A stretch of DNA of 64,000 nt from Zasmidium citrigriseum (Eukaryota > Ascomycota > Dothideomycetes > Mycosphaerellales > Mycosphaerellaceae): assembly GCA_002786025.1 (NCBI GenBank), contig NHNW01000030.1, forward strand, positions 399,411-463,410, written 5' to 3'. Of the stretch, positions 1-9,384 are shown in pieces. Below the pieces are notes generated by a model. It worked only from the letters and a program-made list of their open reading frames with translations, made no database searches and was not told where the DNA came from. The stretch's first letter is position 1; every line of letters starts with the position of its first letter. A program made the translations under genes and the position numbers.

Positions 1-293
1 AACACATCTCGTTCGCAACGCTCTTGGTGGCAAGGATAAGGACATGCTGAGTGCGCTACTCACTCTCCCTTCGCCATATAGCCGGAGATACCGTGATGAT
101 TTGACTGTGTAAGTAAAGCAAAGGGCGCCAGCCACCGTGCAACATGTTTGAAACGCCTACTGACCTAAATCCCAGTCAGGTGATCTTTTTTGGAGAAGGC
201 CAGGGCAACGGCCGAGTGGAACTTAACAAGGACGCCAGCGCAACCGCCAACGGGAACGGTAATGGCGCGAACGGAGTCAAGGCGAAGCTATGA
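1..293 (+). CDS. PP2C-type protein phosphatase, 3' end (pyruvate dehydrogenase phosphatase / Ptc5-like)
   Basis: Only the last two exons are in the window. The coding segments are 2-108 and 176-293, separated by a 67-bp intron that starts GTAAGT and ends CCCAG, with a TACTGACC branch-like site just before the acceptor. The spliced frame begins THLVRNALGG, continues through PYSRRYRDDLTVQVIFFG and ends in an Asn/Gly/Ala-rich tail with stop TGA at 291-293. The RDD(L/I)T motif followed by a hydrophobic strand is the last conserved motif of PP2C (PPM) phosphatases, where the aspartates bind metal, and the H-L-x-R-N-A-G-G stretch before it is typical of the mitochondrial pyruvate dehydrogenase phosphatase branch. 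Expected role: Mn/Mg-dependent dephosphorylation of the PDH E1 alpha subunit in the mitochondrial matrix. The N-terminus lies upstream of the window, so the targeting peptide cannot be checked. Confidence 0.75.
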
Positions 294-630
294 TTTTCTC
301 GAAGACAGGGGGAAAAGAACTTCAGCTACAAGAGACGAAGGAGCCAGGGAAGGTGTTCTTTCGCCTGAGATCTCTCTACGGGCATTACAGCATAGCGACA
401 GGCGCATGGGTGTTTTCACAAGCGATAGAGGACAACCTCCGCTACAGAGTGCGGGCCCACAGCGGGCGACCGCTTGATTTGACAGACCTATGTGTATGAT
501 ATACTACTTCACGAATGATAAAAAAGACCGGTCTTGATGAAGCCGCCTCTCCGGTTGTAATTCAAACCTATTTTCTCGACGAAAACTTCGATTTCGAGGC
601 CATCGAGTCGAATCTCAAAGGTCCAAAACT
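294..630. other. Intergenic, tail-to-tail 3' regions
   Basis: This lies between the stop of the PP2C gene and the stop of the SDR gene on the other strand. It should hold both 3' UTRs. I see no frame with family features and no repeat here. Confidence 0.5.
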
Positions 631-1623
631 TTACGCCTTGACGGAGTCCACCACGACACCGACCTTCAACGCCGTGTAATCCTTCAAAATCTCCTCCCGC
701 TTGGCCATCATCTCATCGACGTCCCAATGGGCCCAGGTATACCGCCCCCTCAGGAAATCGGCTTCCTTGCTACAAAGCCAGACGGCGTAGTGCGCTGGGA
801 GAGTCACTGCCCGGAAAGTCAGCTACACACTTCGCAGCAGCATGAATGGCTTACGAGAATCGTATTCGAACTGATCTTCTTCTAACCCCATGATATCCCT
901 CGACCCCGGCGTGAACCCAAACGCGGGATGGAACGTGTGCACCCGGATTCCTGTACTCTGGGCTTCTTCGTGGATCGTATGGATCAGGGACGTCATGGCG
1001 ATTTTGCTGGCGTTGTAGAGGCCCATGTGCGGGACTGTGAGTTGGATTCCGGAGGTGGAGGTGTGGATTATTGTTCGCTCTGAGGGAGAGGGAGAGGGGA
1101 GGTCCATGAAGGCTTTGATCAGGGTTATGGGCCCGATGACATTGACTGCGAACGTCTCGGCGATTGTTTCGGGGGAGAAGTTGAGGACGGGGCCTGGCGT
1201 GGGGACGTATGCGGCGTTCAGTACCAGAACATCGATTGTTTTGAGCTCCGCGACGATCTCCCCGAGACGTTGCGTATCGCTCATCGAAGCTGCGAAGGTC
1301 TTCACCTCTACGCCCGCGAACTCCCGCTCGATCTCCCCTTTCGCGGCATCGAGACGTTCCGGTCGACGGGCGAGGAGGGCGATCACAGAGGCGCCCGCCT
1401 GGGCGAAGGCTTTGGCTGTTTCGAGGCCGATGCCTTCGGCTGGGAGGCGTCAGTACAGAGGATATGGGCGGAGGGTGGAATGCGTACAGCCGCCTGTGAT
1501 CAGAACGGTCTTGCCCGCGAGACTGAGTTCTGGACGGGATGGTGAGATGGAAGGGTACGAGGTGGTGTGGTAGGTCTTTGTTGGGCGGGGGAGGGCCTTG
1601 AAGCGCGAGAAGATTTCTTCCAT
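631..1623 (-). CDS. Short-chain dehydrogenase/reductase (SDR, NAD(P)-dependent)
   Basis: Three exons on the minus strand: 1488-1623, 855-1439 and 631-806, giving about 298 residues. Intron 1 (1440-1487, 48 bp, GTACGC..CAG) splits the nucleotide-binding loop; splicing gives VLITGGSEGIGLETAKAFA, the Rossmann TGxxxGIG motif. Intron 2 (807-854, 48 bp, GTAAGC..GGGCAG, GCTGAC branch) must be removed to avoid an in-frame TAG, and it joins EYDS to LTLPAHYAVWL. Other SDR landmarks are VLVLNAAYV (the NAG-type motif), a catalytic serine in STSGIQ, and YNASK, the YxxxK active site. The C-terminal segment ending in GRYTWAHWDVDEM is typical of fungal SDRs of unknown substrate. It is probably a soluble oxidoreductase. 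It is convergent with the PP2C gene and has no pathway neighbour that suggests a substrate. Confidence 0.85.
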
Positions 1624-2272
1624 GGTTGGTGGCTATGACGATTGCTGGGTTTGGGAAATGGTTGAACTACTGGTTCTGATGTCCTGGACAACATGAACCC
1701 TTTTCAATGATCTGAAGTGCATCCACGGCTCTGGATTGCAGCATGCCACGGCGACTGGAATCATCTACATCCGAGATTCTTTGGGAATCGACCCTTTGCT
1801 GGAGCATTGAGATCCGGCCCATACAGACCTAGTCTTCCCGAAACAGGCAGTGGTATAGACGCTGCTGAGTAAAACGAGCAACGTGCAGCCGCCGCTAGCG
1901 ATCCTTCAGACGCCATATGCTGCATAGACTCTCAAGATGCTACTGTGGACATCAAGCCATCGGTGCTCAAGTCGACGACCCCCGTTCCACGCGGAGAAGG
2001 CAGCCATTCGACGCCGACCTCCTGCTCAATGCCGGACTTTCGGTCAATCGAATTCCATGCCGCATTGGGCTGTCTGAACGACTGTGATTAGAAATGGAAG
2101 AAGCTCTCTGTTGTATCAATCTTCGGGAGAACACTATGCACTTCATGAGAGGCTCAGTGTTGACGTAGAAAGTAGAGAGCAGGCTCATAATCCAAACACT
2201 TGTTGCGTACAGATCGTCTCATCATTCGTTACTCATACAGACATTGCCTTTTCTTCACAGGTCGTGTGCTCG
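1624..2272. other. Intergenic region upstream of the SDR gene
   Basis: About 650 bp between the SDR start and the stop of the next minus-strand gene. It should carry the SDR promoter and the 3' UTR of the disordered-protein gene. Short chance frames are present, but none has recognisable domain sequence. Confidence 0.4.
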
Positions 2273-3691
2273 TCAAACTTGAGAAGCCTTATGAGCCATG
2301 GCATCACGATACCCATCACGATAGCCCGACTCATAAGCACCTCCCATTCTTCTAGCCTGCTCCGAACCCCTGGCCGCGTGATCATCACTAGTAGAAGTTG
2401 GTGAGGTCGTGCTGCCCAAGCCTCCCGCAGCACCAGAAGTGGTCTGCGTAGTCGATGGGTACGAGCCGCCAGACACATTTCTCGTCTCGCTAACATCTCC
2501 CTGCTTGTGGCTCAAGGCACTCGCACCAAGAGCTCCAGCACCCGCTCCAGCGCCCACAGCTCCCGCGGTGGTGCTGTGTGGATGTCTCTCAGAGAAGTCT
2601 TTGTTGTGCGTGAGGGGTGTGTCGGCTGGTGGACGGTCCATGTAGGAGATGTCTTGGCCGTGTCTGGTGGAGGTGGTATCGTATGTGCGGCGGTCGACGC
2701 CAGAATGCGTTGTGGACGCAGGGTGCGTGGTGGACTGGCCTTTGTACTGATCAGAACCGGAGACGCCTGAGACGGCAGAGTCGCGGGCGTAGTGGCTCTG
2801 GCTCTTCGACTGATCAGAATCGACACGAGGATCCATCTTGTTCAGCATGTCTGAGCGGTGTGGGCCTGCGGTGTTGGGTGCTGGGCCGGTTTCACGGCTT
2901 TGAGTTGCTTCGTAGGCACCGTACCCTGCGGCACCAGCACCGCCTGCGAGAGCGGCGTCACGACCGTAGTGATGTTGACCATGCGTGGTGGAGGGAGAGT
3001 TGTCGTAGGTGTCGTACGAGCCTGGCATGTTCGAGGCAGTTCCTGAACCAACTCGGTGGCCGCCTGCGGTTGGGACAGCCTCACGGTTTTCGAGCTGGGA
3101 GTGTGGGCCAGTGGTGAAGCCCTGTTCGTTCATGCTATTGCTGATACCGCCGCCTTGGGTGCGACGAACTTCTGGGTCGTCTGCAGAACGTCTGCTGCCA
3201 ATGTCACCCGCCTCAGCACGGCCTTGCGAAGCACCATATCCACCGGCTGGAGTCGAGCCTGCGTTGGCGGCGATTTGCTGGCCCTTGGAGCTGTAAGGAT
3301 TGAAAGGCTGTCGAGGACCATCTGAGCCAGTGCTGCTACCAAGATGCGTGTCTCTGAGCTTGTCACTGGTGGAAGAGACGTTGCCTCCACGTCCGCTATG
3401 GCCGTGCGTACCAGAGCCGGTGAGTGCTTCAGAACCGTAACCTCCAGTGACGGCAGTACCTCCTACGATGCCACTGCTTTTGCCAGTAGCAGATCCAATG
3501 GGATGCTGGAGCTCAGAAGCCCGGCCTCCCGTCACGGTGTTCTGCATCTCGCTGGATCCTCGACCTGGTTGGCCGTAATGCTGACCTTGTTGAGCAGAAC
3601 CCAGTTCTTGATGTTGTTTCTCCAACTTCTTCTGCTCGTCGTTCTTGTCCGAGCCGCTAAGCTTGTCTTCGATTTTGCTGATGAGGCCCAT
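2273..3691 (-). CDS. Intrinsically disordered Gly/Ser/His-rich protein of unknown function
   Basis: A single open frame of 472 codons if it starts at the methionine of MGLISKIEDKLSGSDKNDEQ (3691). An in-frame upstream methionine at 3745 would add 18 Lys-rich residues. I prefer the internal start because the added stretch looks like translated 5' UTR. The first 30 residues could form a short amphipathic helix. Everything after is low-complexity, rich in Gly, Ser, Thr, His, Gln and Tyr, without Cys, with loose repeats such as GGYG, GSGTHGHSG and TTSG, and it ends in an Arg/Tyr segment (ESGYRDGYRDAMAHK). I recognise no catalytic domain. The composition is that of a hydrophilic, stress- or conidiation-associated protein, which is inference only. 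The length and uniform codon use argue that the frame is real. Confidence 0.65.
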   Translation of the reverse strand: MGLISKIEDKLSGSDKNDEQKKLEKQHQELGSAQQGQHYGQPGRGSSEMQNTVTGGRASELQHPIGSATGKSSGIVGGTAVTGGYGSEALTGSGTHGHSGRGGNVSSTSDKLRDTHLGSSTGSDGPRQPFNPYSSKGQQIAANAGSTPAGGYGASQGRAEAGDIGSRRSADDPEVRRTQGGGISNSMNEQGFTTGPHSQLENREAVPTAGGHRVGSGTASNMPGSYDTYDNSPSTTHGQHHYGRDAALAGGAGAAGYGAYEATQSRETGPAPNTAGPHRSDMLNKMDPRVDSDQSKSQSHYARDSAVSGVSGSDQYKGQSTTHPASTTHSGVDRRTYDTTSTRHGQDISYMDRPPADTPLTHNKDFSERHPHSTTAGAVGAGAGAGALGASALSHKQGDVSETRNVSGGSYPSTTQTTSGAAGGLGSTTSPTSTSDDHAARGSEQARRMGGAYESGYRDGYRDAMAHKASQV

Positions 3692-3745
3692 GATGAATGA
3701 CGTTCCTTCTTCTGACTTTTTCTTTTTGACAGAGGAAATGCTCAC

Positions 3746-4302
3746 AAGTCATGGGCAGCTCAAAGATACATATAGCAATTCATGCCACTCACCGACCTAC
3801 GTCATGTCCACTGTCAAGAACAAAGGATACTCGTTCAGTTTTCCACAAACGAACGCCCTGCCAACTTTCCAGAGTCAGTTCCCTGTCGCATCACAGATGA
3901 AGAAGAGAAGCTCTCTGAGCTGTTGTGCAGATCAACCACCAAGATCTGGACTCATTGCGCAAGAAGGTCTGTCGACGCCCAATCAGATCAACGATCGATT
4001 CCCCACAGCGCAGGAACAATCAGATTGACTCTTGACTCGCCACACGTGGTACCGAATTCCTTGTACTGGGCGAGCATCTCTTGCTCGAAGCGACCAAGCA
4101 GACAACTCGCGTACACCGTCGTGCGTCATGGTCCTGCGTCACGATGTCGAATTGAGCTCTTTGTGTTCCCATGTTGGAGGTTGACAGGACCAAGCCTTGA
4201 GTTCGTCTCACCTTGATCTCTGGTGGAGCCAAGTCCGGTGGCTGCGATCACCACGACGTCAGTGGCTTCGACTTCTTGTTCACTACACCTTGTCGACCAT
4301 CT
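3746..4302. other. Intergenic region between the disordered-protein and F-box-like genes
   Basis: About 560 bp; it should contain the promoter of the disordered-protein gene and the 3' UTR of the next minus-strand gene. Nothing else is recognisable. Confidence 0.4.
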
Positions 4303-5172
4303 TCACCAGTCGTACTCCAAACCCTCCCTAAGTGGCAGATTCTGGATATGATACCTGCCAAGTGGGTGCCCAATAGGCGCATCCGACATCCTGAACATCC
4401 TCATGGATGCTTTCACAACCGCCTGAAGCGCTTCAAAGCCACTCATACCCTCCGTATTGGCAAACACCCTCCCTTGCTCTTCGACGAAGCTATTCGTCCC
4501 ATAACCCCAAGCTCCGGTTTCTCCTATTGTTGGCGCCGACATCTCGTGCCCATACGTAGAGTAATGCCTCCATCCAGTGATCTTCCTCGCCTTGAGATCA
4601 AAATAGATCATCAATCTATCCGGCCAATTCGTATATCCACAGAGCGTGATCCGCTGCATGTGATCGAACATGTCTCTGGGCGTCTGTTGAAGCCATGGAT
4701 CAAAACCTAGCGGTATTTGCATTTCTGAAATTTTCCAATCCGGCTGGAATTCGTTGTGGACAAGCCAGAATTCATTCTCAGCGTAAAAGATTGGAAGTGT
4801 TTCCTCTCGTAGCAGGCGACAGACTCTTGTGATAGGGGGTTGGACTGGACGGAACTGCTTGTCGTTTCGTTTCAGCTTTTGCGTTAGACTGCAAAGTCTG
4901 TCTCGTGGGCTTCTGTCACCACTTCCTGGGCCTTTCATTTGGTCCTCTTGACATCTGCCAATGAGATATGGCCTAGAGGCGACCAGGACGTGGAGGTAGA
5001 TTTGATCCCTCAACTCTGCTGGCAAGCCCAGGAGTGTCGGTGTATTGAGGCGACTTGCGTTCTTGTTGCCCTGGTTGGGGTTCACTGAGTAGCGCTTTGC
5101 TAACCTCTCCGAGCGTCGTAGTGCTTGGCCAGGCATCTCGTGAAGATGGTCGGAAGAGGACGCCGTGCACAT
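4303..5172 (-). CDS. F-box/2EXR-like protein of unknown function
   Basis: An uninterrupted 289-codon frame. After a basic N-terminus (RRSERLAKRYS) comes LLGLPAELRDQIYLHVLV at about residues 47-64, the 'LPxELRxxIY' motif with which the large fungal family of F-box-like/2EXR proteins begins. It is followed by TRVCRLLREETLPIFYAEN (about 115-133), the second family hallmark (conserved R, 'RxExLPIFY..N'). Such proteins are expanded in filamentous ascomycetes, and their substrates are generally unknown; a ubiquitin-ligase adaptor role is only assumed from the F-box resemblance. A methionine 12 residues in (MPGQALRRS) is an alternative start. It lies head-to-tail with the HET gene upstream, about 160 bp away. 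Confidence 0.75.
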   Translation of the reverse strand: MCTASSSDHLHEMPGQALRRSERLAKRYSVNPNQGNKNASRLNTPTLLGLPAELRDQIYLHVLVASRPYLIGRCQEDQMKGPGSGDRSPRDRLCSLTQKLKRNDKQFRPVQPPITRVCRLLREETLPIFYAENEFWLVHNEFQPDWKISEMQIPLGFDPWLQQTPRDMFDHMQRITLCGYTNWPDRLMIYFDLKARKITGWRHYSTYGHEMSAPTIGETGAWGYGTNSFVEEQGRVFANTEGMSGFEALQAVVKASMRMFRMSDAPIGHPLGRYHIQNLPLREGLEYDW

Positions 5173-5329
5173 AAACCGAATTTATCTGTAGCTGTGGTTC
5201 TAAGTTGTCTTTATGTAGCGCTGCTGTGCCGCAATCCACTTGGCTACCACGACAGCCAAGGTGTGTCTCGAAGTTTGTCTCCAAAAGGTAGGTATCGTAG
5301 GTATGGGAACGCATTGAGTCGAAACTTTC

Positions 5330-6856
5330 TCAACTTTGTCTTTGCGAGCGCTCGGTAGCAGAAAGAGACGGCCCAATCCCAAAATTTCCGGACAAGACCA
5401 AAACCAGAGCAAATATGACCCTCACGTTGGCCTTCAAGTTATCGCTGAAAGCGACCAGGAGAATGGCGGCGACCAACATAGGGTTGTCATACTTCCAGTT
5501 CGCAAGCGCCGCGAGCATGGGAAAGAGGAAACTGCCAACCATTGCCATAAAGCCGGAGAGCCTGAGGCCCCAGCGGACTCGATACGACGGACGATGAGTG
5601 AATGATATTTGTGAGTACTGAAGCCCGGGAGCGACGTAGTGATTCATCCAGTCCCCACTGAGCCACGAGGTATGTGACAGGAACCAGTGGATGATAGGGG
5701 TGCGTGTATTGGCGAGTTGTTTGTGATCAACACGGAAATATCGATTGGCTTGGTAACGGCCTTCGTAGCCCAGATCATTTTGTAGGGTGATAACCAGGTC
5801 CCGATTTGGGCCTGATGTTCTCTTACAGGCGAGCTCGAATGACCTTGTAGAGACGAAGTTCCAAGGCATGATAAGCGACAAGATCAAACGAATGGAGCCG
5901 AGAGCTCGCCTCATAGGAACTTCGATGCCCATATTCGTAAGTCGGTAGGGCGGATCGAACTCTCCGCGAGGTAAAGCAATGATATCTCCGCTAGTTGCAA
6001 ATTCATTGGGGCTGGTGGCAAGAAGCCCTCGCGGTAAGTCTGCTTCGACGGAGCTTGCGGACTGCCATGCAAACAAGGAGTCATCTGCGCTTTGTTGCAT
6101 AATGTTCTCTTGGAGGCGGACGAAAGCTCTCTGACCCTCTCCGTAGAGCAGGGGCATGTTGACCTTGAATATGCCAAGAAGGCAATAGGCAATGTCTTCT
6201 GTTCGAGTAGTGATGCGTCTCGATGCCCAGCTCATCCGGCAAGCGATACTCGCTGACCAGAGTAATGTATTATTCACCAAGTACGGTACTCCAATCTTGG
6301 TGATGTTGCTCAGCTCCTCGGCCAGACTTTGTTTGTCACCGAAATTGACGCCGTCTTGGTCATAGAACGCGACGAGGGCAGGGGCCACCAGTTCTTGCAG
6401 CGTCCAGCCTCTCGTGAACCAGCGACTCCGTGAAAGGTCAAAGTTGGGATTGCAACCTGCCGGGACATCATCTCCATCGAGAATAGAGACCTCACGCTGC
6501 TCTCTGTCCTGAGGGATACGCCTGCCGCACTTGTAGTCCGGCAAGAAGACGTAGCAAATCGACGACCTTTCGTACCAGGTAAACATTGAATTGATAGCCT
6601 CGGTGAGCTCAGCGCTACTAGTCTTGTCGATGCAGCAGGTGTCGACCCACGCCCATTCGAACCCGTGCCTTCGAGCAAGATCGCAGCAGTCCAAGATCTT
6701 CTTGTAGCCATAGCCGGTCTTCTTACGTCCGCTTGCGAAGTCTGCGAACGTCACCTCATCGTCGCCCCAGCAGTGTGAGAGGATAGCGTATTCTTTAGGT
6801 GCCTTCTCCGTGAAGAACTCGTGTAATGTTAGTGTAGTGGTGTGAATCAGCCGCAT
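5330..6856 (-). CDS. HET-domain (heterokaryon incompatibility) protein with C-terminal membrane segments
   Basis: A 508-codon uninterrupted frame. The first third has the HET signature in order: YAILSHCWGDDEVTF (about residues 22-36), WVDTCCIDKTSSAELTEAIN (71-90) and SRWFTRGWTLQELVAP (142-157), followed by the usual 'R..T.(T)EDIAYCLLGIF..N(M)PLLYGEG' block near 218-244. HET domains in fungi trigger programmed cell death on non-self recognition and are TIR-like in fold. The C-terminal quarter holds hydrophobic stretches around FMAMVGSFLFPMLAALANW and MLVAAILLVAF, then VIFALVLVLSG, so membrane attachment is likely. It starts with MRLIHTTTLTL, a common start for this subfamily. Transcription is divergent from the FAD monooxygenase gene across a 530-bp spacer. 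Confidence 0.9.
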   Translation of the reverse strand: MRLIHTTTLTLHEFFTEKAPKEYAILSHCWGDDEVTFADFASGRKKTGYGYKKILDCCDLARRHGFEWAWVDTCCIDKTSSAELTEAINSMFTWYERSSICYVFLPDYKCGRRIPQDREQREVSILDGDDVPAGCNPNFDLSRSRWFTRGWTLQELVAPALVAFYDQDGVNFGDKQSLAEELSNITKIGVPYLVNNTLLWSASIACRMSWASRRITTRTEDIAYCLLGIFKVNMPLLYGEGQRAFVRLQENIMQQSADDSLFAWQSASSVEADLPRGLLATSPNEFATSGDIIALPRGEFDPPYRLTNMGIEVPMRRALGSIRLILSLIMPWNFVSTRSFELACKRTSGPNRDLVITLQNDLGYEGRYQANRYFRVDHKQLANTRTPIIHWFLSHTSWLSGDWMNHYVAPGLQYSQISFTHRPSYRVRWGLRLSGFMAMVGSFLFPMLAALANWKYDNPMLVAAILLVAFSDNLKANVRVIFALVLVLSGNFGIGPSLSATERSQRQS

Positions 6857-7384
6857 GGTTACCTGTCACGAATAAGAGTCAGTCAGTCTCGCAGCTTCGA
6901 AAAAGACCGCTGAGTGCAAGTGAGTATCTCTCAGATCTCAGGAAAAAAGATTGGAAAGGCCATCGCATTCGCAGCAACAGCTGAACTTTGGCGGCCTCCT
7001 GGGCGCCAGCCACCCCATTTTCTGCAGTGCACCTGGTCATGATAGATGTGAGAGCCCATTCTCCTTCATCAGGAACGACAAGTCATAGACGACGGCAAAG
7101 ATGGCCAACAAGGTTCGGATGACTTGATGAGATGTCGTTCGAAGAGCGTTTTCGCTGAAGGTAAGGGCAGCTGAGACTTCTCAGGCCTCCAAACGCTAGC
7201 TCACTTTGGACCATGTATGGTCTGAAAGTCCCTCCTCTCAGCGTCAGAAAACCTCACTCCAGTCTCTCGCACCACCTAAGCAACACATAGGGCTCATACC
7301 ATCGGCCAAAGTCCACAGGTCATCTACAATGTAAGCATCACAGGTAAACTCCAATCTCCTCTCCTACCTCCCACAAATCTCACA
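6857..7384. other. Divergent promoter region between the HET and FAD monooxygenase genes
   Basis: About 530 bp separating two genes read in opposite directions, so it should contain both promoters. A C/T-rich stretch precedes the monooxygenase ATG (7350-7384), which is common upstream of fungal start codons. No other element is recognisable. Confidence 0.5.
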
Positions 7385-8662
7385 ATGTCACCCAAAATCG
7401 CCATCACCGGCGCCTCCCTCACAGCCCTCACCTTCGCCCTCTCCCTCCTCCACCAAAACCCCACCTTCAACCCCAAAACCCTCACTCTCTTCGAAACCCG
7501 TCCCCCAGCAGATCAACCCGGAGGCCAATGGTACACGCGCGGAGCCACAGCTGGCGAAAGTCCAACACGTCCACTCCTTTTGACGCCCAACTCCCTAAAA
7601 ATATTGGATGAATTGGGGATATACGACAAAATCAAAGGTAGAGGGTTTAGGATGGATCGTACAATCTATCGCGATCTCGAGGGGAAGTTTCTTGGAGCGG
7701 CGATTTTTGGTGGGGAGAGGGAGTTTGGGTATGAGGCGTTGAGGATTGAGAGGGCGGTTTTGTTTCCTGTTCTCCTGGAAGCGCTTGAGGACAAAGGTGT
7801 GGAGATTGAGTATAACACGTCCGTCACCTCTATTCTGTCTGAGGATGAGTCTGGCGTGACGTTCACCACCCCAAACCACACCCACCGAGCGAGCATGCTA
7901 ATCGGCGCCGACGGCATCCACTCCAAAACCCGCAATCACGTCCTCTCACAACGTATCGATCCCATCTACCACGGCAAGATAATGATTCCCTTCAAATTCG
8001 ATACTAACAAAGTCCGCTACGGCGACATCTTCAATCCCAGCGAACTCAGTCTCGGCCTCTCAACCCCCGCAGGCACAATGATAATGCTCCCATCATCCCC
8101 CTCAGGGACACCGTCGATGTCGTTTCGACAATTCGATTATCCTGAGCAGACTCGTGAGGGATGGGAAACCCTCGATGCGGATAAGGAGAAGCTCGGGCAA
8201 ATATTGACGGGTGATATCGAGTCCTGGGCAGGCGAGTCAGACTTTGTGAGGAGTATCCTCTCCCAAGTCTCACCTCAAGACACCCTCATCTGGCCCGTCT
8301 ACTCCCTTCCCAGACTCCCTCGCTGGGTCAGTCAAAGCGGGAGAGTCGTGATTATAGGTGATGCAGCGCATTCGCTTATTCCGGCCGCGGCGCAAGGGGC
8401 GAATATGGGCGTTGAGGACTCGTGGACTTTCGCGAGAATTCTTGTTCAGACGATTGACGATGATGAGGAGGTAAGGAGGAGGGCGTTGCTGGAATGGCAG
8501 GATGTACGAATGGAGAGGATTGAGAAAGTGCAGAAGTTGTCGTTGCAGCTGATGAATGCGAGGTTGCCGCTGGAGGAGCAGAGGAAGTTGTCGAGGGATG
8601 AGGTGTTTGATTTTGAGAGCCAGGCGGAGGATTTGGTGTGGTTGTTTGGGGGCGTGGAGTAG
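7385..8662 (+). CDS. FAD-dependent aromatic monooxygenase (salicylate hydroxylase-like)
   Basis: A single exon of 425 codons with a strong C-rich leader before the ATG. The N-terminus IAITGASLTALTFALSLL is a degenerate GxGxxG Rossmann motif (T-G-A-S in place of G-G-G-I). IGADGIHSKTR (about 172-182) is the DG motif that contacts FAD and NAD(P)H, and VVIIGDAAHSLIPAAAQGAN (about 321-340) is the GD motif with the A-A-Q-G-A-N extension of class A flavoprotein hydroxylases. R-I-E-R before the DG motif matches the conserved Arg of the family. Expected reaction: hydroxylation of an aromatic or polyketide-like substrate using NAD(P)H and O2, in the cytosol. Neighbours do not form an obvious biosynthetic cluster, so the substrate is unknown. 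The weak first glycine motif is the only oddity. Confidence 0.85.
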   Translation: MSPKIAITGASLTALTFALSLLHQNPTFNPKTLTLFETRPPADQPGGQWYTRGATAGESPTRPLLLTPNSLKILDELGIYDKIKGRGFRMDRTIYRDLEGKFLGAAIFGGEREFGYEALRIERAVLFPVLLEALEDKGVEIEYNTSVTSILSEDESGVTFTTPNHTHRASMLIGADGIHSKTRNHVLSQRIDPIYHGKIMIPFKFDTNKVRYGDIFNPSELSLGLSTPAGTMIMLPSSPSGTPSMSFRQFDYPEQTREGWETLDADKEKLGQILTGDIESWAGESDFVRSILSQVSPQDTLIWPVYSLPRLPRWVSQSGRVVIIGDAAHSLIPAAAQGANMGVEDSWTFARILVQTIDDDEEVRRRALLEWQDVRMERIEKVQKLSLQLMNARLPLEEQRKLSRDEVFDFESQAEDLVWLFGGVE

Positions 8663-9384
8663 GAAAGCATTCAGCATCGAAAGCTCAACACGACGGCAGC
8701 GACCTAGATCAGGAATGACGAGACAGTACATTGAACTTTCAATCATAGATTGACCATCATATCTACATCTCAGATCTTGCTTTATATCCGTTTTCCAGCG
8801 ACCAAGTCTCCACCTCGCAGCAGTAGACCATCAATCGTCGCTCTTGACTATTCAATATCTAGATAAAATAATACTTCTGGGATACCCATACTGGTACAAC
8901 ACATAAATGCCGTGCATCAGAATGATCTGCAGCTCAAAGAACATGAGAGTTCCAGAGGCAGCTGCGTTCCAGACAGCAGCGAGTCATCAAAGACTCACTC
9001 GCACACAAAAAACGCAGATTGGGTATCCAAGGACAATAATGCCACCCATGGGGATAACTGTAGTAGAAGGGAACGAGGCGCAACTCATCAAGTCGCGCAG
9101 CGTGGTTGTCGGGCCCAAAGCCGTCTGTACATCGCGGTGTTGGATGTGTGTTTCAGGCCAGCCCATGCTTTTGATGAGGGAAACCGGTTTGCTTTTTCCA
9201 TTTTTCTTTTTCTCCGTTGACGCCGCGCTCAGGACTTTTTTGTACACCGAAAATTCTAGTCGCGTGGAGGGCTTTTGGGGTCGTGATGTCGTAATCGTGA
9301 ATTTCGTGTCATGTAGACAAGGATGAAGGGAGTAAAGGCGTGAAGAAGATGTGCCGAGCATCTCCCGACAAGACAGGGGATTCC
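8663..9384. other. Convergent intergenic region
   Basis: About 720 bp between the 3' end of the FAD monooxygenase and the 3' end of the next minus-strand gene. It holds both 3' UTRs. The short frames present lack domain features. Confidence 0.4.

Noticed and set aside
807..854. An in-frame TAG in the SDR that looked like a nonsense mutation
   Set aside because: A 48-bp intron with GTAAGC, GCTGAC and GGGCAG removes it and joins the frame to the expected conserved LPAHYAVWL segment.
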